Assembly: GCF_010091925.1 (NCBI RefSeq)
Contig: NZ_WVID01000001.1
Coordinates: 310,001 to 374,000, forward strand
Direction: 5' to 3'
Source: Nostoc sp. B(2019)
GTDB lineage: Bacteria > Cyanobacteriota > Cyanobacteriia > Cyanobacteriales > Nostocaceae
Length of the DNA stretch: 64,000 nt
Of this stretch, positions 21,149 through 31,078 are shown one piece after another. Position 1 is the stretch's first letter, and the number at the start of each line of letters is the position of its first letter. A program made the translations under genes and the position numbers. The notes below the pieces were generated by a model, which ran no database searches, was not told where the DNA came from, and saw only the letters and a list, made by a program, of their open reading frames with translations.

Positions 21149-22378
21149 ATGACAAATAGACCTCCGTCCGAATCGGAGTCATCCCAAAGAACTGCCCTTG
21201 GCTTTGATGAATTTATAGCCATTCTGGTTGCCTTTGCCACTATTGGAGCGATTTTGTTTTGGTCATTTTCCCGTAAGGATTCTAGCTGGAACTTAAACGG
21301 GCTATTGTCGCCTTCCCCCACGCCAACTAACAGCCTTCAGCCAAATCAAGCTTTACCCTCTCTTACTCCCATAGAACCAAATCCAGCCCCCAACTTCCAA
21401 GCCTCGCCGTCACCTCCATCTCCGGCTGTTGTTGAACCCGACACAACTTCATCCCCAACTGATAGCGCGACTCCTCCACCCTTGGTGTGGCCATCTACTA
21501 ATGTCGCTCCAACTCAATCTCCACAGGGAAAGATGCCTATGTTTCCCTCAAAAAGCTTTGAGCCACCAGTTATAGCAGCAGCATTGCCATTAGTAACTCC
21601 AGCAGAGAAAAAATCAACTATTCCACCGCCAATTGCATTTAACGATGTGCCTGAGAACTTCTGGGGGCGGCGTTTTATCAACGTTCTTTCTTCTCGCGGT
21701 ATTCTCAAGGGGTTTCCCGATTATTCTTTTAGACCAAATCAGCCTGTAAACCGCGCTGAATTTGCTGCCATACTGCAAAAAGCTTTTGACCAAAAACTGA
21801 GTAAGACTACAACAGCATTTAAAGATGTACCAGTAAAATTTTGGGCAAATCCAGCAATTGACCAAGCCCTCAGTAGGGGATTTTTAAAAGGCTACCCGAA
21901 TAAAACCTTCAAACCACAACAAAAGATCTCGCGAGCACAAGTTTTAGTTGCTCTTGCTAGTGGGTTGAACTTAAAAACACCTGCTTCTCCAAATCAGGTT
22001 TTGAGTAGTTATAAAGATGCCAAAAATGTTCCAAAATATGCTGTTGACAAAATAGCAGCGGCTACAGCTAATCGTCTTGTGGTTAACTACCCAGACTCAC
22101 AAATCCTAGCTCCCAACAAAGAGGCTAGCCGGGCTGAGGTAGCGGCGATGATTCATCAAGCTTTGGTACACCTAGGGAAATTAGAGACAATTCCATCTCA
22201 AAGCATTGTGCGATCGCCAAATATATCTACACCCCCACGAGAAAGCAAGTTCCGCGGAACATCTCGTAATCCTACAGTACAGCAAGCTCCACGCAATGCT
22301 GACAACAAAAAAAGCGAAGGACTTTCGCGGACTCCAAAGGAGAACCCTAAAGTTAACGTATCCTCAGAATTGCCTTAG
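21149..22378 (+). CDS. SLH-domain protein with N-terminal membrane anchor
   Basis: 409 residues. One membrane helix at about 22-40 (EFIAILVAFATIGAILFWSF) is followed by a long Pro/Ser/Thr-rich linker (about 50-165) that could span the periplasm. Three S-layer homology domains follow at about 168-335. The first two are recognisable from FNDVPENFWGRRFINVLSSR then ILKGFPDYSFRPNQPVNRAE, and FKDVPVKFWANPAIDQALSR then FLKGYPNKTFKPQQKISRAQ; the third from YKDAKNVPKYAVDKIAAATA. SLH domains bind secondary wall polymer or peptidoglycan, so the protein probably ties the inner membrane to the wall. The C-terminal 60 residues are basic and low-complexity. Convergent with the CAAD gene, sharing a terminator. 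Confidence 0.88.
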   Translation: MTNRPPSESESSQRTALGFDEFIAILVAFATIGAILFWSFSRKDSSWNLNGLLSPSPTPTNSLQPNQALPSLTPIEPNPAPNFQASPSPPSPAVVEPDTTSSPTDSATPPPLVWPSTNVAPTQSPQGKMPMFPSKSFEPPVIAAALPLVTPAEKKSTIPPPIAFNDVPENFWGRRFINVLSSRGILKGFPDYSFRPNQPVNRAEFAAILQKAFDQKLSKTTTAFKDVPVKFWANPAIDQALSRGFLKGYPNKTFKPQQKISRAQVLVALASGLNLKTPASPNQVLSSYKDAKNVPKYAVDKIAAATANRLVVNYPDSQILAPNKEASRAEVAAMIHQALVHLGKLETIPSQSIVRSPNISTPPRESKFRGTSRNPTVQQAPRNADNKKSEGLSRTPKENPKVNVSSELP

Positions 22379-22392
22379 TAAACTTGATAATA

Positions 22393-22428
22393 AAAGTGGT
22401 CAAGAACTTGAATTCTCTTGACCACTTT
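22393..22428. terminator. Bidirectional terminator between the SLH and CAAD genes
   Basis: Perfect 13-bp stem AAAGTGGTCAAGA/TCTTGACCACTTT with a 10-base loop, 15 bp after the SLH stop. It is convergent, so it may serve both genes. Confidence 0.7.
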
Positions 22429-22510
22429 CACGCTTCTGTTTTACCAAATAGCAGCAATCAACAAACGCATTAGAGATTAAAATAGCGTTCTGTATTGCAT
22501 CAGTCAGAAA

Positions 22511-22954
22511 TTAAGCTTCTGGCATTTTGCCGACAACTTGTGATTTGAGGGTTGTAATTTCACTAGTTAACTCTTTCCTGGTTGAGGCTTTGAGTAAATA
22601 GCGGTAGACAAACCACGCAGAGTAGCCAATACCAATCAACTCGAAAGTAGGTGCGACCAAGGGGATATCATTCAAAGCATCCAATATTGCCAAGAGCACC
22701 TTAACTGCGACAATCGCTCCCACAATCAACCCAACGCTAATTAGGGGCTGCTTGTATTGATTAAAGAAGGCTCCCAGATATTCGGGCAGTGTCGCTAAAA
22801 ATCTAGAAATTTGTTCACCATATTTTAGCCATTCATCTTGAGGCGCGGAAGCCTGGAGTTTAGTGATGGTTCCTGTTTGGTTGTTAATTTCTGGCACTGT
22901 TGCCTCTTTTGGCTTGGTTTCCGTAAATTCCGGTTCTTGCATTTTCACTTCCAT
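22511..22954 (-). CDS. CAAD-domain thylakoid membrane protein
   Basis: 147 residues. The acidic N-terminal third is disordered. The CAAD core follows: DEWLKYGEQISRFLATLPEYL (amphipathic helix) and two membrane helices at about 70-92 (QPLISVGLIVGAIVAVKVLL) and 97-122 (LVAPTFELIGIGYSAWFVYRYLL). It ends with KASTRKELTSEITTLKSQVVG. CAAD domains are found alone, in CURT1-type thylakoid curvature proteins, and appended to cyanobacterial aminoacyl-tRNA synthetases, where they anchor to thylakoids. Here it is free-standing. A second Met at residue 5, with GGAAG upstream, could be the start. Confidence 0.9.
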   Translation of the reverse strand: MEVKMQEPEFTETKPKEATVPEINNQTGTITKLQASAPQDEWLKYGEQISRFLATLPEYLGAFFNQYKQPLISVGLIVGAIVAVKVLLAILDALNDIPLVAPTFELIGIGYSAWFVYRYLLKASTRKELTSEITTLKSQVVGKMPEA

Positions 22955-23502
22955 AATTTTGACAGTTGAATTTCTCTAATCTGGATAATTACAACCAAAA
23001 AGCTGTTGATTAGGCAATGCACTTGTACATCAGTACAACTGGGTTTGGGGTACAAAAAGGTTATAGTGTCATATAACCATAATTGTCCCGTAACCTCCAC
23101 TGCATCAACTACAAGGTAGAAAGCCAGTAGGAGGATAGAAGTCAGAAGGCGGCAAAATGTATTAAGATTAGCTTTCTGAGTTCGGTTTTTTGGGAATTAA
23201 CTGTAATCATCAGGTTGTGATTATCTCATACCGTGTCAATTGCTCATAATCGGACTCATGGCAGTAGAAATTAGGCGAAAATCAGTTCACCTCTCATTTA
23301 TACAAGCCTAGAAGCTGATTTTATCCGATATTAAAGCTATCTTAAGCCTGGTTCGCTAATTAACTTATTCATATTGATATTAATACGTAATAAAAGTTTT
23401 TATGTACTCATATAGACTAGACTTTAAAAATATTTTATGGTATGTGGTATTGCCTAGCTGAAAATTAAAGACTAGCTTGCCTGCAATCCAAATGAAAAAC
23501 CG

Positions 23503-23508
23503 TATAAT
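23503..23508 (+). promoter_or_regulatory. -10 box of a candidate small RNA gene
   Basis: TATAAT matches the sigma-70 consensus exactly. A TTGCCT that could act as -35 lies about 20 bases upstream, longer than ideal. Confidence 0.4.
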
Positions 23509-23510
23509 AG

Positions 23511-23640
23511 CACTCCACACCTTAGCCTAGGGCAAGCTGCGCTTCGCACCTCTATAGATTCTGCTTGGGATTTGGCAATATCGGTCAAGAATGGTAAAAC
23601 CATCCCTAGACAAACGCATCTCATCCCTTGTCTTTTTTTC
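23511..23640 (+). ncRNA. Candidate structured small RNA with terminator
   Basis: Downstream of the TATAAT box, CTAGGG (23527-23532) can close with CCCTAG (23604-23609). The enclosed part holds a CAAGC/GCTTG stem and an ATGGT-AAA-ACCAT hairpin. The end looks like a terminator: AGACAA pairs with TTGTCT (23628-23633), and eight pyrimidines, mostly T, follow. No reading frame or known RNA family is recognised. It is a prediction from structure only. Confidence 0.4.
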
Positions 23641-24006
23641 CTGATCGGATTAGTTTTATAAAGAAGCAGTAAAGTAGATTAGTGTCATACTCAATGGAGA
23701 AAACTCGCTGTTATCAACTGCATATTAAAGAAAGTGCTAAGGAGGAGACGGTTTCAGAAGAGTCTCTACTGTATGTAACTATGTAGTTGCCTAAAGCAGT
23801 GAATTCTGTTCGCCGCCAGCAAGTGTGCTTCCTAAAATTGCGATCAAAACCATTTAAATATAATAAAGGTCATGCCAATTATCTAGTAAGCAATGATTTG
23901 CGCTTGCTATAAAAGAAGATAATGTAGATGTTAATCACCAATTGAAGTGATTGCACAGGCTAAGCTAATTTGGTAATTTTTGCGGGATGGCAAGGAGATT
24001 TGAGGG

Positions 24007-25731
24007 ATGCCAACTCAAAAGCCAACCCCTTTTGACAGCAGTTCAGAAAGCAAAAAAGTGTCAGCGGAAGAGCTATCAACAGACGAACTCCCGACCATAG
24101 AATTTCCCTCACGAGGGAAACTCAAAGCCAGTTCTTGGCGCATCCATCAAAAAATTGGCTATGGGTACTTTGTAGCAATTGGCATTGGTTTTTTCGGCTC
24201 ACTGACTGGGTTGGTGATTGCCAACTACTATCGGGGACGAGAAGTCGTACAATTAAATCAAGCCCATGAGCAAGGACAACTCCTAAGAAATTATCAAGAT
24301 GCAATAGTAGGGGCACAATTGCACAGCTCTAACTTGGTTGCTGTGTTAGAAGATTCAAAGCAGCTGCAAAGCAAAAAAGCTGAATTTATCAAGAGTTTTG
24401 AAAGAGCTAGAAAATTAGAGCCTGAAATCTCTGGATTTATCGACAGCAAACCCCGGAGATTAGCCGCAACAAGCTCAACGTTACAGACTTTATTGCAGGA
24501 TAACGCGACTAACTTAAAATCATACGTTGATCAAATCGAGGCGATTTTACAGAAAATTGACAACCAGCAAGTGCAGCCACAGCAGATTTCTTTGGCGCGG
24601 GAGCAGTTGTTAAAAATTATGCGTGGTCAAACAGCCATGCAATTAGAGCAGCTTTCGGCAAAATTGACTAATATCCTGCAAACCGCTGAAGAACAAGAGC
24701 AGGGAAGGCAAAAAGCTCTTGAGCAGGCAAAAGTAGTTGAAAGATTAATTGTAATGGTGAGTATGGTGGTGTCAGTGGCGATCGCAGCCATTGTAGCGTG
24801 GCGTACTAGTCGGGCGATCGCGGAACCAGTAATCACTGTAACTCAAGTAGCTGAGCAGGTGGCGAGGAAATCTAATTTTGATTTGCGAGCTCCAGTCACC
24901 ACAGAAGATGAAATTGGGTTATTAGCCAAATCTCTGAATCGTCTAATTGAGCGGGTATCTGAGCGGACTAAAGAACTACAACACGCTAAAGAATTAGCCG
25001 AAGCAGCTAGCAAAGCCAAAAGCAGATTTTTGGCAAATGTCAGTCACGAGTTACGCACGCCGTTGAATGCGGTGATTGGTTTGAGCCAACTTCTAGAAGA
25101 CGACGCAACTGATCTTGGTTTATCGGGAGACTTTATCACAGACTTGGAAACAATTAACTCTGCTGGTAGACAATTACTGGAACTGATTAACGACATCCTC
25201 GACTTGTCAAAAATTGAAGCGGGGAAAATGACTCTCTATCCTGAGACGTTTGAGATTGCAACACTGATTAATAACGTTGTCCTCACAGTCAAGCCGGCTA
25301 TAGAAAAAAATGCCAATGTCTTAGAAGTGGATTTTGATGAGCGACTTGGCACAATGTACGCCGATCAGACTAGGATGCGACAGGTTTTGTTAAACTTACT
25401 GAGCAATGCCGCTAAATTTACCACAAACGGCAAGGTAATGCTGACAGTCAGGAGTGAAAAAGAAGATTTACTACCGGAGGCTCCTTTTGGCATCATTACT
25501 TTCACTGTTAGCGACACAGGTATAGGTATGTCCCACAATCAACAGCGGCAATTATTTCAACCGTTTACCCAAGGGGACACCTCGACTACAAAAAAGTATG
25601 GCGGTACTGGACTGGGTTTAGCAATTAGCCGCCACTTTTGCCAGATGATGGGCGGTGAGATTATTGTCAAAAGTCAGCCGGGAGTTGGTTCTATTTTCAC
25701 CGTTCGCCTACCAATGACTTTGCAAGAATAA
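24007..25731 (+). CDS. Membrane sensor histidine kinase (HAMP-HisKA-HATPase)
   Basis: 574 residues, GGAG ribosome site 10 bases upstream. A cytoplasmic acidic N-terminus leads to membrane helix 1 (about 53-75). A periplasmic helical sensor (about 76-243) and membrane helix 2 (about 246-264) follow. Then come a HAMP linker ([20 protein letters not shown]), a HisKA domain with phospho-acceptor His347 in [11 protein letters not shown], and a HATPase with N-box [10 protein letters not shown]1 DTGIGM and G2 GGTGLGLAI. It is complete, unlike the related sensor at 35060-36184, which has the same N-terminal membrane/HAMP layout. No response regulator is adjacent, so it is an orphan kinase of unknown signal. 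Confidence 0.92.
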   Translation: MPTQKPTPFDSSSESKKVSAEELSTDELPTIEFPSRGKLKASSWRIHQKIGYGYFVAIGIGFFGSLTGLVIANYYRGREVVQLNQAHEQGQLLRNYQDAIVGAQLHSSNLVAVLEDSKQLQSKKAEFIKSFERARKLEPEISGFIDSKPRRLAATSSTLQTLLQDNATNLKSYVDQIEAILQKIDNQQVQPQQISLAREQLLKIMRGQTAMQLEQLSAKLTNILQTAEEQEQGRQKALEQAKVVERLIVMVSMVVSVAIAAIVAWRTSRAIAEPVITVTQVAEQVARKSNFDLRAPVTTEDEIGLLAKSLNRLIERVSERTKELQHAKELAEAASKAKSRFLANVSHELRTPLNAVIGLSQLLEDDATDLGLSGDFITDLETINSAGRQLLELINDILDLSKIEAGKMTLYPETFEIATLINNVVLTVKPAIEKNANVLEVDFDERLGTMYADQTRMRQVLLNLLSNAAKFTTNGKVMLTVRSEKEDLLPEAPFGIITFTVSDTGIGMSHNQQRQLFQPFTQGDTSTTKKYGGTGLGLAISRHFCQMMGGEIIVKSQPGVGSIFTVRLPMTLQE

Positions 25732-25911
25732 CATAGCTTTTTCTTGCTTCTACATAAATCATGGTAGAGTACCATTCTGGTTAGAACATTGCCAGACAAT
25801 CTTTATTGACCAAGTTTCGTTAGGATATTGTAACCTGGGCAATCGCAACTCTCTATTGATGTGACGCCAGGCGTAGGCGTAGCCCGTCGGAGACATCGCT
25901 TTTTCACATCC

Positions 25912-28236
25912 ATGACAACAACCATTGACTTTCTCAGCCACCTTAACCCTAGCCAACGCCAAGCCGTCGAACACTACTGTGGCCCGTTGCTAGTTGTTGC
26001 TGGTGCAGGTTCCGGTAAAACACGAGCGCTAACTTATCGCATTGCGAACCTGATTCTCAAAAACCGAGTAAATCCAGAAAATATCCTGGCGGTGACGTTC
26101 ACCAACAAAGCTGCACGGGAGATGAAAGAGCGGATTCAAAGGCTGTTTGCTGAACAATTGGCAATGAAAGAACACGGTCAGCGATTAGATTTGTTGCCAG
26201 AATATGAACAAACTAAACTGCGATCGCAAGTTTATAAAACTACCATTAAAGATTTGTGGTGTGGTACTTTCCACAGTCTATTTTCTCGGATTCTCCGCTT
26301 TGATATTGACAAATACGAAGACGAAAAAGGACGCCGCTGGAATCGCAATTTCTCCATCTTTGACGAATCTGATGTTATAAGTTTAGTTAAAGAAATTGTC
26401 AACAAACAGCTAAATCTGGACGATAAGAAGTTCGAGGCTCGTTCTGTCCGCTACGCCATTAGTAACGCTAAAAACCAAGGTTTATCACCCCAAGAATTGG
26501 AGCGAGAACAACCCAATTATCGCGGACGAGTAATTTCTGAAGTTTATAGTTTATATCAAGATAAGTTAGCAGAAAATAACGCACTTGATTTTGATGATTT
26601 AATTCTCACACCTACTAGACTGTTTCAACAAAACGAGCATGTACTAGGTTACTGGCATCGCAAATTTTGCCATATTCTTGTAGATGAATATCAGGATACT
26701 AACCGCACTCAGTACGACCTAATCCGCTTGTTGGTGACAAATGGCGAAGACAGAAAGAGCGAATGGGAATGGCAGAATCGCTCAGTTTTTGTCGTAGGTG
26801 ATGCGGATCAGTCTATTTATAGTTTTAGAATGGCAGATTTCACCATTTTGCTGGAATTTCAAAACGACTTTGGCGATGGTTTGCCAGATGACGATACCCG
26901 CACGATGGTAAAACTTGAGGAAAATTATCGCTCTTGCGAAAACATTTTGCAAGCGGCTAACGAACTGATTGAAAATAACACCCAACGGATTGATAAAGTT
27001 CTCAAACCAACGCGGGGGCCTGGTGAGGAAATTTATTCTCACAAAGCAGATAACGAACTAGAAGAAGCGGACTTTGTAATTCGTCAAATTCGCACTTTAG
27101 AACACCAAAATCCAGAATTGAACTGGGGTAGTTTTGCCATACTTTATCGGACAAACGCTCAATCTCGCCCGTTTGAAGAATTGTTGGTGAAATATCAAAT
27201 TCCTTACACAGTTGTGGGAGGAATGAAGTTTTACGATCGCAAAGAAATTAAAGATGTCATTGCTTATTTAAGAGCGATCGCTAACCCAGCTGATACATTA
27301 AGTTTATTGCGAGTCATCAATACTCCTCGGCGCGGTATTGGTAAAACCACTATTGATGCTTTGGTAAATGCCGCTCAGCAATTAGGTACAACATTGTGGG
27401 AAATACTCAGCGATGAAACATCAGTTAATACATTAGCTGGACGGGCGACAAAAGCTGTGAATAGCTTTGCCGAGATGATTAGCCGTTGGCAAGGACAAGT
27501 CGCCACGGTTCCCGTAACTGAGGTTTTGCAAGGAATATTAGAAGACTCTGGTTACGTCCAAGACTTGATGAATCAAGGCACAGATGAAGCCACAGATAGA
27601 GTACAAAACGTCCAGGAACTTTACAACGCAGCACTACAATTTCAAGAAGAAAACGAAGAGGTTTCCCTCCGAGACTTTCTCAGTAGTGCGGCTCTCAGTT
27701 CCGATTTGGATAATTTGAAAGAAGGACAAACAGCCGTTTCTTTGATGACTTTGCACGCCTCCAAAGGGCTGGAATTTCCCGTAGTGTTTTTGGTGGGATT
27801 AGAACAAGGACTATTTCCCGGCTACCGTTCGCTGAGTGACCCTGCATCTTTGGAAGAAGAACGCCGCCTGTGTTATGTGGGGATTACTCGCGCCCAAGAA
27901 AGGTTATATTTATCACACGCCCGTGAACGCCGCCTGTATGGTTCTCGTGAACCTGCAATGCGATCACAATTTCTCGACGAATTACCCGAAGAATTATTAA
28001 CTGCTCAACAGATGAGCCGTCAAACTTATACCAAAGTTGCATCTGCGCCTAATGGTAAGCAAGGCACAGCCCAGAATTGGCAAGTAGGTGATCGAGTATT
28101 ACACAAAACCTTTGGTGTTGGTGAAATTACTCACGTTTTCGGAACTGGTAATAAGATGTCTGTGGCAATTAAATTTGCTAGCTTAGGGCAAAAAATCATC
28201 GACCCCAGAGTAGCGCAGTTACAAAGAGTAGAGTAG
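25912..28236 (+). CDS. pcrA: UvrD/PcrA-type DNA helicase
   Basis: 3'-5' superfamily 1 DNA helicase for repair and plasmid or replication restart. 774 residues from ATG 25912. A frame to 25861 exists, but those 17 codons come from a dispersed GCGTAGGCGTAGCCCGTCGG repeat and are not conserved protein. Motifs in order: Q-motif LNPSQRQAVEH, Walker A VVAGAGSGKTRAL, Ia TFTNKAAREMKERI, II VDEYQDTNRTQY, III GDADQSIYSFRMAD, IV AILYRTNAQSRPFEE, V LMTLHASKGLEFPVVFLVG, VI EERRLCYVGITRAQERLYL. The C-terminal VGDRVLHKTFGVGEITHVFG is the Tudor-like RNA polymerase-binding segment of PcrA/UvrD. Length is usual. Confidence 0.96.
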   Translation: MTTTIDFLSHLNPSQRQAVEHYCGPLLVVAGAGSGKTRALTYRIANLILKNRVNPENILAVTFTNKAAREMKERIQRLFAEQLAMKEHGQRLDLLPEYEQTKLRSQVYKTTIKDLWCGTFHSLFSRILRFDIDKYEDEKGRRWNRNFSIFDESDVISLVKEIVNKQLNLDDKKFEARSVRYAISNAKNQGLSPQELEREQPNYRGRVISEVYSLYQDKLAENNALDFDDLILTPTRLFQQNEHVLGYWHRKFCHILVDEYQDTNRTQYDLIRLLVTNGEDRKSEWEWQNRSVFVVGDADQSIYSFRMADFTILLEFQNDFGDGLPDDDTRTMVKLEENYRSCENILQAANELIENNTQRIDKVLKPTRGPGEEIYSHKADNELEEADFVIRQIRTLEHQNPELNWGSFAILYRTNAQSRPFEELLVKYQIPYTVVGGMKFYDRKEIKDVIAYLRAIANPADTLSLLRVINTPRRGIGKTTIDALVNAAQQLGTTLWEILSDETSVNTLAGRATKAVNSFAEMISRWQGQVATVPVTEVLQGILEDSGYVQDLMNQGTDEATDRVQNVQELYNAALQFQEENEEVSLRDFLSSAALSSDLDNLKEGQTAVSLMTLHASKGLEFPVVFLVGLEQGLFPGYRSLSDPASLEEERRLCYVGITRAQERLYLSHARERRLYGSREPAMRSQFLDELPEELLTAQQMSRQTYTKVASAPNGKQGTAQNWQVGDRVLHKTFGVGEITHVFGTGNKMSVAIKFASLGQKIIDPRVAQLQRVE

Positions 28237-28291
28237 ATAGTTTTATTTCCAGAGGTGAATTAATTTATAAAACTGCCTCTAATTTTTGGCA

Positions 28292-28693
28292 CTACAAAAA
28301 TAATGCAGGTGATACATGAAAAAAAGTTCCTAGTGCTTTAGCTTGACTCTTACTAATACTTCTTTTGCCATTTATCACTTCTGAGGCAATACCCTTGGAG
28401 CCGAAAATATCGACTAAATCCTTTTGTTTTAGCCCTCGTGCCAACATCAATTCCTGCAATATATCAAGGGGAGTTGCAGCTTTCAATTGATAGTTTTCAT
28501 CTTCATACTGCTCAATAAGTACTGCTAGCAGTTGCAACACTTCGACTTCTTCTGCTGTCAGATTTTCACCCAAAGCCATGAGCTTACTTACCTCATTTAG
28601 TAAGCGTTCGTACTCTTCTTCTGTGTAAATTACTCGTGGCAAAGTTTCTGCAAGTAGTCGAGTGTATTCTGCTTTATTCAGTGTGTTAATCAT
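28292..28693 (-). CDS. HigA-like antitoxin / HTH protein (orphan, paralogue of 6049-6447)
   Basis: 133 residues with the same plan as the protein at 6049-6447: NKAEYTRLLAETLPRVIYTE, an acidic helical part, then an HTH (MLARGLKQKDLVDIFGSKGI) and the shared ending SISKSQAKALGTFFHVSPAL. The two proteins are clear paralogues by eye. Here the ATG is preceded by GGGGGAT six bases upstream and no toxin frame overlaps the start, so this copy has no partner at either side. It is convergent with pcrA. It probably binds DNA; whether it still neutralises a toxin elsewhere is unknown. Confidence 0.75.
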   Translation of the reverse strand: MINTLNKAEYTRLLAETLPRVIYTEEEYERLLNEVSKLMALGENLTAEEVEVLQLLAVLIEQYEDENYQLKAATPLDILQELMLARGLKQKDLVDIFGSKGIASEVINGKRSISKSQAKALGTFFHVSPALFL

Positions 28694-28810
28694 GTAAAAA
28701 ATCCCCCTAGGGATAAATATTTAATTTTTGAAATGTAGCAAGTTAGGATAGGTTAGTAAGCGATCGCACATACCGTAATCTTCAATTTCTCATAATGCCC
28801 AAGCTGCTAT

Positions 28811-29332
28811 TTAGATATCGTGGTTGAAGTGTAATACGAGATGCTCTTCATCAAAATATGTGCCATCAATGAATAAAGCGTCACGCTCTAAACCAAAACG
28901 CTCGAAACCACGTGACTTATAAAGAGAGGATGCTGCTAAATTATTCGCAGTGACAGCGAGGACAATCTGTCGTAGAACACCAAGTTGTCGGGTATGGGAT
29001 AATGCCCGATCGAGAAGCGCTGCTCCAAAACTTTGACGGCGGAATTCGGGCAAAACATACATACTCCATAGTGAACCGATGTGAGCGCGTTTCGGACGAC
29101 TCTCACGCGAAAAGCCAAGCATTCCTGCTAGTCGTTCTCTGTCATCGAAAGCACCAAAAATACCACTAGTATAATTATCGTGAGCGTGTAGTCTGGCAGC
29201 AAAGTCGGTCAAAGTCAAACAAGCCTCCTGCTCAAAACTGGAAGCAAAAGCCGTCGGTGACTCACTCAACGCTTGTAAACGCAGTTCGCGGTAAGCGGCG
29301 ACATCTTGCGAGTTTAAAAATCGGATTTTCAT
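28811..29332 (-). CDS. GNAT family N-acetyltransferase
   Basis: 173 residues with the GNAT fold. It begins MKIRFLNSQDVAAYRELRLQ (beta1-alpha1), and motif A reads MYVLPEFRRQSFGAALLDRA, with R-R-Q-S-F-G for acetyl-CoA pyrophosphate binding. Motif B is VLAVTANNLAASSLYKSRGF. The LQALSESPTAFASSFEQE segment is common in the acetyltransferases of the PhnO/YdaF-like group. Substrate is unknown. Single gene; no operon partner. AT and codon use look ordinary. Confidence 0.87.
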   Translation of the reverse strand: MKIRFLNSQDVAAYRELRLQALSESPTAFASSFEQEACLTLTDFAARLHAHDNYTSGIFGAFDDRERLAGMLGFSRESRPKRAHIGSLWSMYVLPEFRRQSFGAALLDRALSHTRQLGVLRQIVLAVTANNLAASSLYKSRGFERFGLERDALFIDGTYFDEEHLVLHFNHDI

Positions 29333-29606
29333 GTTATCTGTATTCGCAAGTGATGGTTGTTAAAAATCATTTTTTAGGCGTCCAGAGCATTCCACTTTGT
29401 AAATTTTTCTTGTTCCTTACCCTTTTTAATGTATTTCATTAATTGAGAATTTCCTTGTGCCGAATCAGTACATCCGCTTTGACAAACTTTGGCTCATCTG
29501 CTCCAATTTCCTTAGCTAATTCTTGGCATAATTGCCTTTGACTTTCATAGTTTTAATAACGTTGAACGTAATTTACTACAGCTAAAAAAAGCACTAATAA
29601 AAATAG

Positions 29607-30140
29607 TTACTCTAAAGCAGATTTGACATAAGAAACTGCAAAAGGTGTAATTTTTTGAACAAGATTATTAATAACTTCTCGCTCATATTCAGTCCATATT
29701 CTCGGATGACCAAAAACGCAGGGTTGTAAAATGCCCCAAAGTTGATTATCTTGGCGGATATGAGCATGAATAAGAGCGCGATGCCCAAAATTTTCTTGTT
29801 CAAATTGGCGATTTAAGATTTGAGAATCGGCGGTTTCTACGTCTTCGATAAAGATGGAAGGTTCAGCACGCAGCGCAGCAGCAAACATCGGATCTTCATC
29901 TGGTAAAGATGGGGGTTGCGCTTGCCAGTTCTCATTGTAGACGGTGGGTACATCTGGGGTGCGAACCCAACAAAAGGCAACTCTACCGAGGTTTGTTTGG
30001 GGATTGTGCAGGTAGAGAAAACATCGATCGCACTCCAAAAACTCACCCACAGCTGGTAATAACGCAGTAAATAGGGTATCTGGTGCTTGATCCGATTCTA
30101 TAATATTGGCGATCGCAGCAGGAAGATCTTGCTGAGTCAT
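29607..30140 (-). CDS. GAF-domain protein
   Basis: 177 residues that are essentially one GAF domain: ALLPAVGEFLECDRCFLYLHNPQ, FCWVRTPDVP, then the later half ALIHAHIRQDNQLWGILQPC and WTEYEREVINNLVQKITPFAV. GAF domains bind small ligands, cyclic nucleotides or bilins. The Cys-His pair of bilin-binding GAFs is not present (LQPCVFGHP lacks CH), so a chromophore is unlikely. No output domain is attached. The start codon overlaps the stop of the upstream metallophosphoesterase gene by 4 bp (ATGA-type), so the two are translationally coupled and may act together. Confidence 0.8.
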   Translation of the reverse strand: MTQQDLPAAIANIIESDQAPDTLFTALLPAVGEFLECDRCFLYLHNPQTNLGRVAFCWVRTPDVPTVYNENWQAQPPSLPDEDPMFAAALRAEPSIFIEDVETADSQILNRQFEQENFGHRALIHAHIRQDNQLWGILQPCVFGHPRIWTEYEREVINNLVQKITPFAVSYVKSALE

Positions 30141-31078
30141 GCTGATTTCAATTGAATAATACCTCTATCAAAAATCCGATTATCAGTGCCAATAGCGTTT
30201 ATTTCTATTCTATCTGGATACACTTCATACGTAGCAAAACTCAAGTTTTCAGTCGAGTATTCAGTCCATTCTGAACGTCCTACAGGACGACTACCCGCAC
30301 CTGCACCACAAATTAGATAAGTTGTCCCATCAATAACACGAGTGCGCTCATAACTATGGTCGTGACCATTGATGTAAAGTTGAACACCGTATTTTTTAAA
30401 TAGTGGAGTAAAGTTTTTAATAAAAGTTTGGTTAACCCCATAGTGACCTGATGAATAAACCGGATGATGACCAAATACTACTTTCCAAGTTGCTTTACTC
30501 AGACTTAATTCTTGTTCTAACCAGGGTAATTGATTTTGCCAATCGGCATTACTGTTAGTATCTAAAGCAAAAAATTGTACGCGTTGGCGCAGCCTCTCCC
30601 CAGGAGAATCGCGTTTAAATGTGTAGTAACGTCGTCCATTCATATTAAAGCCAGAATAGCGGACTTGTGGATCACCATTAGCAGTCCGAATATCGTGATT
30701 ACCTAAACAAGCTTGGAATTTTACACCTTGCTTGAGCAAAGGTTGATAGGGACGCTCAAAAACTGCGCCGATTTTCTCTATTTCGCCATTGTTATAAATG
30801 TTGTCTCCAGCTAAAACTACCAAATCATAAGGATTTCGCTTGTGATAAAAATTCATTGCCCTAGCCACAGCGTACTGTCCTTTAGCTCCAGTCCCCGTAT
30901 CTGCCACTGACACAAAACGTAACAACAAGTTCTTTTTAGCTGGGTTGGCGGCTATTGCTATTGAATCGGCAATATCAGCACTTTGATTATTTTGATGAGC
31001 TAACATCCAGCCAACAAATCCTGTACCAATGGCGCTGAGGCTACTTAAAAATAAAAATTGACGGCGTTTCATGTTCAT
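30137..31078 (-). CDS. Metallophosphoesterase, acid phosphatase type, with twin-arginine-like signal
   Basis: 313 residues. The N-terminus MNMKRRQFLFLSSLSAIG has an RR-x-F-L twin-arginine motif and a hydrophobic stretch, so export through Tat is likely. The calcineurin-like core has SVADTGTG, VVLAGDNIYNNG, LGNHDIR, FGHHPVYSSGHYG and INGHDHSYER, the metal ligands of the tartrate-resistant/purple acid phosphatase group. It probably hydrolyses phosphomonoesters in the periplasm. It forms a two-gene operon with the GAF protein (4-bp overlap). No Pho-box was looked for with confidence upstream. Confidence 0.88.
   Translation of the reverse strand: MNMKRRQFLFLSSLSAIGTGFVGWMLAHQNNQSADIADSIAIAANPAKKNLLLRFVSVADTGTGAKGQYAVARAMNFYHKRNPYDLVVLAGDNIYNNGEIEKIGAVFERPYQPLLKQGVKFQACLGNHDIRTANGDPQVRYSGFNMNGRRYYTFKRDSPGERLRQRVQFFALDTNSNADWQNQLPWLEQELSLSKATWKVVFGHHPVYSSGHYGVNQTFIKNFTPLFKKYGVQLYINGHDHSYERTRVIDGTTYLICGAGAGSRPVGRSEWTEYSTENLSFATYEVYPDRIEINAIGTDNRIFDRGIIQLKSA

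Larger units (their letters stand above)
22955..24006. other. Long gene-free region with a candidate small RNA
   Basis: About 1 kb between the CAAD gene and a sensor kinase gene, without a protein gene. It contains the candidate RNA at 23511-23640. The remainder is AT-rich, with the kinase promoter presumably in 23700-24000. Confidence 0.55.

Noticed and set aside
25861-25911. Start of pcrA at the GTG at 25861
   Set aside because: The codons lie in a dispersed GCGTAGGCGTAGCCC repeat, whereas ATG 25912 starts the conserved sequence.
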